The notes under the pieces are model-generated. The model saw only the letters and a program-made list of their open reading frames with translations, ran no database searches and was not told the origin of the DNA. Below, in pieces: positions 18,955 to 27,158 of a stretch of 64,000 bases of DNA. The stretch lies in NCBI GenBank assembly GCA_016871715.1, contig VHCO01000013.1, forward strand, positions 1 to 64,000, written 5' to 3'. A program made the position numbers and the translations under genes. This DNA comes from Verrucomicrobiota bacterium (GTDB taxonomy: Bacteria > Verrucomicrobiota > Verrucomicrobiia > Limisphaerales > J093). Numbering within the stretch: position 1 is the stretch's first letter; each line of letters starts with the position of its first letter.

Positions 18955-20043
18955 GTGCATCTGACGCGTTTACGGCTTCGCAGCTTCCGCAACTACGGGC
19001 GGTTGGAGGCGGAGTTTGGGCCTGGGTTTCACGTGTTGCTCGGGGGCAATGCGCAGGGGAAGACGAACCTGCTCGAGGCGATCTATCTGTTGGCGACGCT
19101 GCGGTCGTTTCGGGGGGTGGGTGGGGCGCAGATGGTGCGGCACGGGGACAAGGGCTATTTTGTGGGCGGGCAGGTGCTCGGTCAGGGCGCGCATGCGATG
19201 CGGATGTACTGGTCGCCGAGCGAGCGGCGGTTGAGCTTGGACGGTCAGCCGGTGCGCAAGCTGACAGACTACCTCGGGACGCTGCGCGCGGTGGTGTTCT
19301 GCACCGAAGATCTCCAGCTTGTGAAGGGGCCCGGGACGCGGCGGCGGCGGTTCCTGGACTTGCTGTTGGCGCAGACCGACGCGGGTTACTTGCCGTTGCT
19401 GCAGCGGTACACGCGAGCGTTGCGGTCGCGCAATCTCGTGCTCAAGGCGCGGTTGGTGGATGAGGCGTTGCTCGAGAGTTTCACGCGGGATGTGGTGGGT
19501 GTGGGCACCCAACTGACCCAACTCCGGCGCGAGTTGGTGCCGCGGTTTTCGCCGCTGGTGCGGTTGGCCTATCGGCGGATCGCGCACGGCGCCGAGGAGT
19601 TGCGAGTCGAGTATCGACCGAGCGTGAAGCAGGACTTCGCCGTCGAGTTGGCGCAAGCGCGAGGGCGTGAGCGGACCTACCGCACGACGCTGGTGGGGCC
19701 GCACCGGGATGAGCTGCAATTGTTGCTGGACGACCGGCCAGCAGTTCAATACGGGAGCGAAGGCCAGAAGCGGACGTTGGCGATCGCGCTCAAGACGGCC
19801 CAAGCCGAGTATGTGGGCGGGCGGCACGGGACACCGCCGGTGCTGTTGATCGACGATGTGATGGGCGAGTTGGATGCGCGACGGCGCCAGGGCTTGTTGC
19901 CGTTGCTCGAGCGGGCGCATCAGGCCAGCGGCCAGGTCTTCATGACGTGCACGGAAGTGAATTGGCCAGAGGAACTCGGGTCGCGGCTGCAACGCTGGGA
20001 GGTGAAAGCGGGCACGATCGAGGCCGATCGGTTGGTGCGCTGA
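18955..20043 (+). CDS. recF: DNA replication and repair protein RecF
   Basis: 'LTRLRLRSFRNYGRLEAEFGPGFHVLLGGNAQGKTNLLEAIYLLATLRSFRG', 'LLIDDVMGELDARRRQGLL'; GTG start. Confidence 0.95.
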   Translation: MHLTRLRLRSFRNYGRLEAEFGPGFHVLLGGNAQGKTNLLEAIYLLATLRSFRGVGGAQMVRHGDKGYFVGGQVLGQGAHAMRMYWSPSERRLSLDGQPVRKLTDYLGTLRAVVFCTEDLQLVKGPGTRRRRFLDLLLAQTDAGYLPLLQRYTRALRSRNLVLKARLVDEALLESFTRDVVGVGTQLTQLRRELVPRFSPLVRLAYRRIAHGAEELRVEYRPSVKQDFAVELAQARGRERTYRTTLVGPHRDELQLLLDDRPAVQYGSEGQKRTLAIALKTAQAEYVGGRHGTPPVLLIDDVMGELDARRRQGLLPLLERAHQASGQVFMTCTEVNWPEELGSRLQRWEVKAGTIEADRLVR

Positions 20044-20145
20044 GCGCTGAGGGGTGGGTCGTCGGAGCCGGAAGCAGCTCTTGGTCGAGGCCGCCTTCGC
20101 CTGGCGCGAACGGCAGCGGGCCCAGGCCAAGGCCCATGGGACGGA

Positions 20146-21309
20146 TCAACGCCACGCTCGAGTCGCAGCGCCGGCCTGGGTGGACTCGAGGAGCCGGCGC
20201 GCGTTCTCTCGACGCAGCGCCTGGGCTGGCGCTGGGTCCAGGGCGGATTCTCTGAGTTTAAGCAGCGCCGATTCGAAATAGAACAGGGGCGCGTGCGACC
20301 CGAACAGGACGCGGGAAACCGGTACCTGCGCCAGGAGGTTCTCGAGGCCGCCGACGCCCTCGAGCATCGCGATCTCGACGTAGACCTCGCCCGCCGCTAG
20401 CAGGGCTTGCAGTGCTCGACCGCGCACAGTCCGGAGCGCGTTGAGCAGCACAAGCTTGAGCCCGGAAGTTTGGCTGACGAGCTGGGCGAGCGGGGCGGGG
20501 TCGACCGGCTCGACCTGCAGCCGGGGGTGCATCATGCGTTCGTCTTCCATCACCAACGCCAGTTGCACGATCAGACCGCGTTGGGTCGCCGCCTCGAGCA
20601 GGCGCGCGAAAACGGGTTCATCCAGCCGGTAACCGTGATAATTCGGATGCAACCGGATGCCCGGCATGCCGTGGTCCTCAGCGCAGCGACGCAACTCTTC
20701 CTCCCAGTCCGGCAGGGTCGGGTTGATCGACCCGAAAGGCACCAGCACGCCGCGCCTATGTCGTCGACATGCTCGGGTCAGGCGCGCGTTGACCGCGGCG
20801 ATGTCCTTGTGCAGGAGCCCCTCGAAGCTACCTGCCCAGGCTTGGCTCACGTTATGGCGGCGGAGTTTCGTCATCAGCGCGTTCGGTTCGTCTCCGGGGA
20901 GCCGTCGCGTCGGCCATTGGCCCAGGTTCACGTTCGCGTCGATCAAGCCTGAGTCCGGGCGAGGCTGCGAGCCGGCGGCCTGCACCTTGGGCCTCAGGCT
21001 GCTGAGGGCCGCAGCGGCCATTAGAATCCGAAGGAAACCGCGCCGGTGGAGTGAGGTCAAACTAGAGGGGCGACTGACGGATGAGAGTGCGAGATAGCCA
21101 TGAGCCTGCGGGTAGGGGTAGGGCGCGCAGTCCTCTGCGCGCCGCCAAGCGCTGTGGGCACAGGAGGCCGCCGCGGCGCGCAGCGGAGTGCGCGCCCTAG
21201 CGTCAATCAGTCCATAGCCGTAGTTTCCGAGTAGTTTCTGGTAGCCCGGGGTTTCGCTGGTCTGGCGGTGCCGGTGTCCTTGCGGGGTCGGGCGCAGCAT
21301 CTTCTTCAT
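20146..21309 (-). CDS. Amidohydrolase-family protein (TIM-barrel), probable Tat signal internal to the ORF; N-terminus contains a palindromic repeat element
   Basis: 'DANVNLGQWPTRRLPGDEPNALMTKLRRHNVSQAWAGSFEGLLHKD', 'GIRLHPNYHGY'; 'HRRGFLRILMAAAALSS' Tat-like; ATGA overlap with the upstream gene; true start uncertain. Confidence 0.75.
   Translation of the reverse strand: MKKMLRPTPQGHRHRQTSETPGYQKLLGNYGYGLIDARARTPLRAAAASCAHSAWRRAEDCAPYPYPQAHGYLALSSVSRPSSLTSLHRRGFLRILMAAAALSSLRPKVQAAGSQPRPDSGLIDANVNLGQWPTRRLPGDEPNALMTKLRRHNVSQAWAGSFEGLLHKDIAAVNARLTRACRRHRRGVLVPFGSINPTLPDWEEELRRCAEDHGMPGIRLHPNYHGYRLDEPVFARLLEAATQRGLIVQLALVMEDERMMHPRLQVEPVDPAPLAQLVSQTSGLKLVLLNALRTVRGRALQALLAAGEVYVEIAMLEGVGGLENLLAQVPVSRVLFGSHAPLFYFESALLKLRESALDPAPAQALRRENARRLLESTQAGAATRAWR
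21118..21200 (-). repeat. Palindromic dispersed element, copy 1
   Basis: GTAGGGCGCGCAGTCCTCTGCGCGCCGCC ... GCGGCGCGCAGCGGAGTGCGCGCCCTAG; both ends are palindromes and inverted copies of each other. Confidence 0.85.
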
Positions 21310-22160
21310 ACTCGGATCCCTTTTGTCGCGAGGATGGGCCGTAGCAGTCGCCTGAGGTTCTCGCCAAGGATGAGGCGCTTGGCCGCGGGGGGAATGTCGG
21401 CGCCGTGGACCTTCGCCAGTTGCGAGGCAAAACTGCGTCCACCGGCGTCGCTACCGTAGAGCACGCGTTCGGCGCCGAGCTCGCGCACGGCCATCTCGGT
21501 GAAGCCCGCCGTAGGATCGCCGCCAGCCAGATCGGCATACACATTCCGATGCGGTCGGATGGCGCGCAAACCAAGTTCCCAATCGCCACCGGCATGCCCG
21601 CAGATGAGGGTGGCCTGGGGATGGCGAGCCGCCAGTTCGGCCAGGTCCATGGGCGTGGATTCACCAGGCAGGTTGCCGGTGATCTTGAGCCAGGTGTGCT
21701 GGAAAACGATCGCCTTCAGCTCGGTTGCGCGGGCGACGAGCGGGTCGAGCTCGGGCGCATTGCAGCGCTGGGCGACCCAGAGTTTCACGCCGACCATGGG
21801 CCCGTCCCGCACGCACCGGTTCAGTTCGTCCAGGCTGGCTTGGGTGTGCTTCGGGTTTAGATAAACGAAGCCGAAGGCGCGATCGGGGAAATGCTGCAGC
21901 GCTCGGAGCACCTCGTCGTTCTCCCGCCGCATCTTCTCGGGGGACGGATCGTAACTCCACTCGAGGCCCATGAAGACGCACAGGCGCGCAATGCCCAAGC
22001 GGTCGGCATACTCGAGCAAACGCTCCAGGCGCGCCTCTGGGGTGGCGCCCGGCACTCCGCTCAGATGGCAGTGGAGGTCCCAGATGTCCATGCGTACCGT
22101 GTTGAAGGCGGCCGGGAAGGGAGCGGCGGAAGCCACTTCGGCATCAACCGGCCGGCTCAC
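21306..22160 (-). CDS. Amidohydrolase-family metal-dependent hydrolase
   Basis: 'IWDLHCHLSGVPG', 'LICGHAGGDWELGLRAIRPHRNVYADLAG', 'RVLYGSDAGG'. Confidence 0.88.
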   Translation of the reverse strand: MSRPVDAEVASAAPFPAAFNTVRMDIWDLHCHLSGVPGATPEARLERLLEYADRLGIARLCVFMGLEWSYDPSPEKMRRENDEVLRALQHFPDRAFGFVYLNPKHTQASLDELNRCVRDGPMVGVKLWVAQRCNAPELDPLVARATELKAIVFQHTWLKITGNLPGESTPMDLAELAARHPQATLICGHAGGDWELGLRAIRPHRNVYADLAGGDPTAGFTEMAVRELGAERVLYGSDAGGRSFASQLAKVHGADIPPAAKRLILGENLRRLLRPILATKGIRV

Positions 22161-22906
22161 TCTCGATCCGGGTCGACTCCGAGTCGGCGGAGCTTCTCGG
22201 CCAGTCGAGCGGCTCGGGTGTCGGCAGCCTCTGCCCGTTGGCGTTCCTGCTCCGCCCGTTGGCCTGCCTGGGCGGCACGCTGGCGTTCCTGTTCAGCCCG
22301 CTGGCGTTCCTGTTCAGCCCGCTTGAGCAGTTCCGTGTGCGTCTCGAAGGCCGTCCCGTCGGGGCGCTCGACTTTCAGGCCCTCGGTGCTTGGCCAAAAC
22401 CGAACCTTCAATCGTGGGCTTTGGTAACCCTCGAGGTGGGTTACCGGTTCGAGGGCTTCCCCGCGCCGCAGCCACGCCCGGAGTTCGTGCTTCTCCGGAT
22501 CGTAAACGTAGTATTCCTCGATGCCGTAGCGGGTGTAGGCGTTGAACTTGTCGAGCAGTTCGAGGGCGGTGTTATTGGGCGAGAGCACCTCGAAGACCAC
22601 TTGAGGGGCGATCCCGCCTTCCTCCCACTGTTTGTAACAGCCGCGATAACCCATCGGCCGACCAAAGGCGACCATCGCGTCCGGCGCAAATGCGATGTCC
22701 ACCCGGCCCTCGACCGGGTACCAGAGCAGATCGCCGGCGACAAAGACATTGGGATCTTCGGCAAAAAGGGCCTTGAGATTCTCGACCAGGAGCACGATCC
22801 ACTTGAACTGCTCGGTGTTCTCAGCCATGGGTTTCCCGTCGCTCTCCGGGTAGTAGACCTCCCCCGGTTTGGGCCAGGTGCGAAAGGTGGGCGCGTTGAC
22901 CGGCAT
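22157..22906 (-). CDS. Uma2-family (DUF820) putative restriction-endonuclease-like protein with C-terminal coiled coil
   Basis: 'PNVFVAGDLLWYPVEGRVDIAFAPDAMVAFGRP', 'GIAPQVVFEVLSPNNTALELLDKFNAYTRYGIEEYYVYDPE'; C-terminal RAEQERQ heptads. Confidence 0.88.
   Translation of the reverse strand: MPVNAPTFRTWPKPGEVYYPESDGKPMAENTEQFKWIVLLVENLKALFAEDPNVFVAGDLLWYPVEGRVDIAFAPDAMVAFGRPMGYRGCYKQWEEGGIAPQVVFEVLSPNNTALELLDKFNAYTRYGIEEYYVYDPEKHELRAWLRRGEALEPVTHLEGYQSPRLKVRFWPSTEGLKVERPDGTAFETHTELLKRAEQERQRAEQERQRAAQAGQRAEQERQRAEAADTRAARLAEKLRRLGVDPDRE
22229..22330 (-). repeat. 21-bp coding tandem repeat (RAEQERQ heptads) in the Uma2 gene
   Basis: Repeated 'gctggcgttcctgttcagccc' units. Confidence 0.8.
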
Positions 22907-23244
22907 GGGATATAAAGCTAGGTCCCTGGCTGCTGGGGGGCAAGCGCAATTGAGAAGCGGATCAGACGAACAGACGAAGCACCCCCCTCGCTCGGTGATC
23001 GAACTGTCGACGCGATACCCAGCAGCCCGGGGTGCACCGAGTTGGGCTTCGCAGCGGACCCTTGCCCGCGGATACCACTACCGCGTGCCCACGCCCGCCG
23101 TCAGCACGGGCCCCTGCAGCTTGAGTGGCGGCTCCATCCGGCTTCGGCAAAAGGCCGAGTCGCTTAACTCAGCACCGAGCAGCAAAGAAACCGATTGGCG
23201 AGTTGGGGGAAGCCGGGGTGTGTGCGCTGCCCGAGGTACTCTGG

Positions 23245-24201
23245 TCATGTCGTCCCGCCGGCGTGCCCAATGCTGAACGAGTACGAAGCACCGCGTCGGC
23301 TTGCGGGATCGAGCTGTCGTTGGATGTCGTCGCGGGTCTTGCGATCCAGCCTTGACCAGGTATCGCAAGCCTCATGGTCCTCGTCGAACCCATTGCCGCA
23401 CAGAATCCCGATCAAGTTTGAGATGACGTAGCGGGTGTGGCCCTTGTCCGGACGCTGGAGCTTGTCCCACAGGAAGACGCGCGCCGAAAGGCCCACTCGG
23501 GCGAGCGGCTTCTCCAAATCCCGGAACCGCCCTCTCCAGTAATCGCACCCTCTGTCCCGCTGATCGTGGCTATCCTCGTACCACACCCGATGGAGTTGAA
23601 TGAGAGGCGGACATTCAGCGCGTCGGCAGGCCAGGAGCAACTCGACGAATCTGGCATAGCGCCTCTTGCTCGGATCGAGATGCGGATCGATGAACATCAG
23701 GTGTGTCGCGTGTCGGAGCACGAGGTCAAGGTGACGCAGGTAATCACCGGTGGTTCGGTTCAAAATGACCGACTCACGACGATCCTGCCACCACGGACTG
23801 TTGCTGAGATGGCCAATCCGCGCCACCAACGCTTCTTGAGTGAATTGATCACCAAGCGCATCGCTGACCACGATCCCGGTCAGCGGTTGTTGCCGGTCTG
23901 ACGCCAACGACTCACGGCACCAGTCGGCCTCCTGCTGCGGGGGGGTGGACAACGCTGCCGGTGCCAAGACCAGACGCCCCTGCTTCTGGAGCTTGTGGAC
24001 CAATTCGAGGCCGCGTCGGTGCCACCGCCCCGAATTGTCCAGGAGATGGGCGAGCCAGTCTCCGTCTCGTAGATCCCGGACCAGACCCTGGCTCAGCAGC
24101 GCTTCCTTCACATGCGTCAAGCGGATGTCGCAAACCTCCTCCGACGAGTAGCTCGCAGCCGCAAAGATCTCGGGAGTCAGGCAGTATTCCCCAAGGAGCA
24201 T
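23245..24201 (-). CDS. Uncharacterised protein with degenerate PLD-like motif, partner of the adjacent AAA ATPase
   Basis: 'ATHLMFIDPHLDPSKRRYARFVELLLAC' and 'KGHTRYVISNLIGILCGNGFDED' resemble the FIDPYFDP...HDRYxxTxxGGIxxGxGxD layout of PLD-like (MIT_C-type) proteins; ATG 24201 lies 4 nt after the ATPase stop. Confidence 0.7.
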   Translation of the reverse strand: MLLGEYCLTPEIFAAASYSSEEVCDIRLTHVKEALLSQGLVRDLRDGDWLAHLLDNSGRWHRRGLELVHKLQKQGRLVLAPAALSTPPQQEADWCRESLASDRQQPLTGIVVSDALGDQFTQEALVARIGHLSNSPWWQDRRESVILNRTTGDYLRHLDLVLRHATHLMFIDPHLDPSKRRYARFVELLLACRRAECPPLIQLHRVWYEDSHDQRDRGCDYWRGRFRDLEKPLARVGLSARVFLWDKLQRPDKGHTRYVISNLIGILCGNGFDEDHEACDTWSRLDRKTRDDIQRQLDPASRRGASYSFSIGHAGGTT

Positions 24202-24205
24202 AGCC

Positions 24206-25903
24206 CTATGGAAGCATTTCCCGAAGCCCCTCCTCGAAGAACCCGCCAGGCCAGGCCTTGACGAGATCACCCCGCTCGTTGAGTGGGAACTCGCGGACAA
24301 GGCCGTGATCGCCATCTCTCTCCACGTAGAGGACCGCCACGTCGGTCGGCTTTACAGGAGCCAAGTTCTTCTCCTTTGGCAGCTTCCCCAAGTGCGTCTC
24401 GCGGATCCGTCGCATGATCCGCAGGATCAAATGCTCGCTGTGGGTCTCGATGAGGAACGTGTTCCTCCGCTCGCCTAGGGCGGACTCGATGAACACGTCC
24501 CCCAGTTCGGCCTGCATGCCGGGGTGAAGGTGGATCTCCGGCTGTTCGATCGCGACGAGCTTCTGCTGGTTGCCGTAGGCCTGAACGAGCACGGGCAAGA
24601 CCTGGCTGATGCCGATGCCGACGTCGCGGTGCGAGACCATGGCTCCGTTACGTTGGTCCAGAAGAGCCAGGGACCGCCGCCACTCGAGGCTTTTATCGCT
24701 GCACAAATTGCAGATGAAGTCCTTTGCGGGCCCGCCGCCTGCGGGCTTGTCGGTATCGAGCATGTCCTTGTTGGGGAAATCCCTGCGAATCGCGCGGAGT
24801 TCGCGAGCGATCGCCGATTTCGCACCTTCCAGGTCGAGCCAGGACCTGGTCGTCAGAGCATAGGGGACCTGCAGGCTGCCCTTGGGACCAAGCCATTTGT
24901 TCACTTCGCCCCGAACGGCCTCGTCCCGACGCACGACCTCCCACGCGAAGGCGCCTCCGGCGACCCAGTTGGCGTCGCTCGGATCGCGCGCTTCGAAGTA
25001 CCTGGGAGGCAAGGAGCGCAATGGGCCAAGGTACTGCAGGCTGCGCAGATCCCGAGTGAGCAGCCCGTTAACCGCCTCCAGGAGACGTTCCAACGAGCGC
25101 AGGAGTCGGCAGGACGCACCGACCCTGGTTTCGGGCAGGCTCGGCCGAGCCCACTGAGCCTTTAAGTCAGCGTCGCCTCCCAAGTATTCGATTCGCCGCG
25201 GGATCAAGTCGCCAGCGTCCGCGACCAAACCAATGTCGCCTTGGAGACTCTCCCAGGCGAGATCGGATCGCCTTGGCAGCGACTCCCGCAGCATCCAATC
25301 CTCGTCCGGCCGAGATTCCTGCGACTCGGCGACCGCCTGGAAGACCGGATGGTCCAGGGACAGTCGTTCGATCCGATAGCCTCTCCGGGCCCATTGGTCC
25401 AGTGCGCCCAGGTTGTTAGGACCCAGGGCTTGAACCAGTGGCTCGGCCTGCCGATGGACGAAACTGACCAACTCGCTATCTCCTGCTCTTACACGACCGC
25501 GAAGGACCCTGGGCGCGCCCTCGCGGAGCCGGTTGCCGCAGTAGTCAGACTCAGCCCCTACCTCGATCTCTAACGAAACCTCTCTTCCCAGGCGCAACGC
25601 TTCGGGTAGGTTCGTGCTATCCGCTGGTATCGCCAGATCGAAGTGCAGGGTGACGGGTGTCTCCAACCGCTGGCGATGGACATACGCGCCAAAACCGCCT
25701 AGATCTACGGAGTCGCCGCCGAGGGCGGTGCGGCGGGCGTTCCAGTCGCCTGTTTCCAACGCGTGACGGGTCAACAGCAACGCGTGGATCAGGCTCGACT
25801 TGCCCGAGCTGTTGGCGCCGAAGATCAGCGTGATCGGGCGGATGGGGACCTTTTGGATTCCGCCGAAGGCTTTGAAATTCCCGATCGAAAGCGACGTCAG
25901 CAT
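24206..25903 (-). CDS. AAA family ATPase (AAA_15/OLD-like) with DUF3696-like C-terminus
   Basis: 'MLTSLSIGNFKAFGGIQKVPIRPITLIFGANSSGKSSLIHALL' Walker A; 'KLVAIEQPEIHLHPGMQAELGDVFIES' Walker B; 'NTFLIETHSEHLILRIMRRI'; C-terminal 'FPLNERGDLVKAWPGGFFEEGLREML'. Confidence 0.9.
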   Translation of the reverse strand: MLTSLSIGNFKAFGGIQKVPIRPITLIFGANSSGKSSLIHALLLTRHALETGDWNARRTALGGDSVDLGGFGAYVHRQRLETPVTLHFDLAIPADSTNLPEALRLGREVSLEIEVGAESDYCGNRLREGAPRVLRGRVRAGDSELVSFVHRQAEPLVQALGPNNLGALDQWARRGYRIERLSLDHPVFQAVAESQESRPDEDWMLRESLPRRSDLAWESLQGDIGLVADAGDLIPRRIEYLGGDADLKAQWARPSLPETRVGASCRLLRSLERLLEAVNGLLTRDLRSLQYLGPLRSLPPRYFEARDPSDANWVAGGAFAWEVVRRDEAVRGEVNKWLGPKGSLQVPYALTTRSWLDLEGAKSAIARELRAIRRDFPNKDMLDTDKPAGGGPAKDFICNLCSDKSLEWRRSLALLDQRNGAMVSHRDVGIGISQVLPVLVQAYGNQQKLVAIEQPEIHLHPGMQAELGDVFIESALGERRNTFLIETHSEHLILRIMRRIRETHLGKLPKEKNLAPVKPTDVAVLYVERDGDHGLVREFPLNERGDLVKAWPGGFFEEGLREMLP

Positions 25904-26145
25904 GGCGGCCCTTTCTTCTTTTGTTGCGGTTGTGATCGAGTGGGTCTGGCGCCCGCTGCTCGACGATTCGATGAAACGGATGGACGGTCTGCACCCGCCA
26001 CCAGCCAATCGGGCATGTCGCTGAATTCGCCAGCCACAGGGACCCGGCCCTTCCAACAACGGGGTCAATATGGGGGTTGGGACTGCCTCGGTCCATGCCG
26101 AAAAACCCAAGTGACTTGACTCTCCGGTCATGCGATAAGCCGCCG

Positions 26146-27054
26146 ATGAGCAGCTCGTTGCTTTCGCGGAGGGGTTTGTCGTTGGAGCGGCTGGCCAGTT
26201 TCGTCGCTGTCGGGGATGCCGGTGGTCTCAGTGCTGCGGCGGAGGGCGACGCTGTTCGCCAAAGCCAGTTGAGCCGACAACTCAAGGAGCTCGAAGAGTT
26301 CTTTGGCGTCACGTTGATCGAACGGCGGCGGGGCGTCTTCCGGCTCACCGCGGCAGGTCGCGGATTGATCGAGGTTGCCCGGCCGGCGCTGGTTCGGTTG
26401 GAGGACTTCGACCGACGCTGCACTGCGCAGTTGACCGAGGTTCACTTGGGCGCCGGTGAAAGCGTGCTGGTCTGGCTAGTGTCGCCGCGCCTCAGGACTC
26501 TCCTCGACAAAGATCCCAACCTCGGCTTCACGTTTCACAATCTCCGGTCCGAGGAGATTCTGACGCGTCTCCGCCAGGGGCGGCTCGACTTCGGCATCGT
26601 GCGCTGTTCCACGGTGGGGGCGGGGTTGACGAGCGCGCCCCTGGGCAAAGTGGAGTACGCGCTCTTTATGTCGGCTGGCGCGACCCGGAAGCGCAGGGGG
26701 ACAACCGCTGCCCAGAAGCTCGGTCAGGTTCCGCTGGTGCTGCTGGAGGGGGGCGGTTCAGTCGGCGACGCGCTGACCGATTGGGCGGCATCCAACCGCA
26801 TCAGCCTGCGAGTCCGGTTGCGTTGCACGTCGCTGGTCCAAGCAGCCGCCGCGGTTCAGGACCTCGGCCTGGCAGCGGTGCTGCCCGTCTGGGCTGAGGT
26901 GGCGTTCGCCCCAGGGACAACGGAGCACATGAGCCTGCCTGCGCTACGGTCCGTCGACGCTCCGCTTCACCTGATTTGGAGCAAGCGGCAACTGGGAGTG
27001 CGGCCTGTTCTCGTGGGCTTGGCCAAGATGCTGGCGAACACCCTGAAGCTCTGA
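26146..27054 (+). CDS. LysR family transcriptional regulator
   Basis: N-terminal wHTH 'LERLASFVAVGDAGGLSAAAEGDAVRQSQLSRQLKELEEFFGVTLIERRRGVFRLTAAGRGL'; substrate-binding-like C-terminus. Confidence 0.9.
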   Translation: MSSSLLSRRGLSLERLASFVAVGDAGGLSAAAEGDAVRQSQLSRQLKELEEFFGVTLIERRRGVFRLTAAGRGLIEVARPALVRLEDFDRRCTAQLTEVHLGAGESVLVWLVSPRLRTLLDKDPNLGFTFHNLRSEEILTRLRQGRLDFGIVRCSTVGAGLTSAPLGKVEYALFMSAGATRKRRGTTAAQKLGQVPLVLLEGGGSVGDALTDWAASNRISLRVRLRCTSLVQAAAAVQDLGLAAVLPVWAEVAFAPGTTEHMSLPALRSVDAPLHLIWSKRQLGVRPVLVGLAKMLANTLKL

Positions 27055-27158
27055 CACGGATGCGCCGTGCGGGCGCGCTCAACGGTTTCTTGCTCCGACG
27101 CTCTTCACGACAGCCCCTACGGGCTTCCACCCTCCACAGGCGCAGGCTTGATCTGATT

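Noticed and set aside
19024-19045. parS-like GGTTTCACGTGTTGCT near the recF start
   Set aside because: About 11/16 matches and within conserved recF coding sequence; too weak
22229-22330. 21-bp repeat array considered as CRISPR-like or phase-variable
   Set aside because: Units are contiguous, coding and in-frame heptads of a coiled coil; common in Uma2 C-termini
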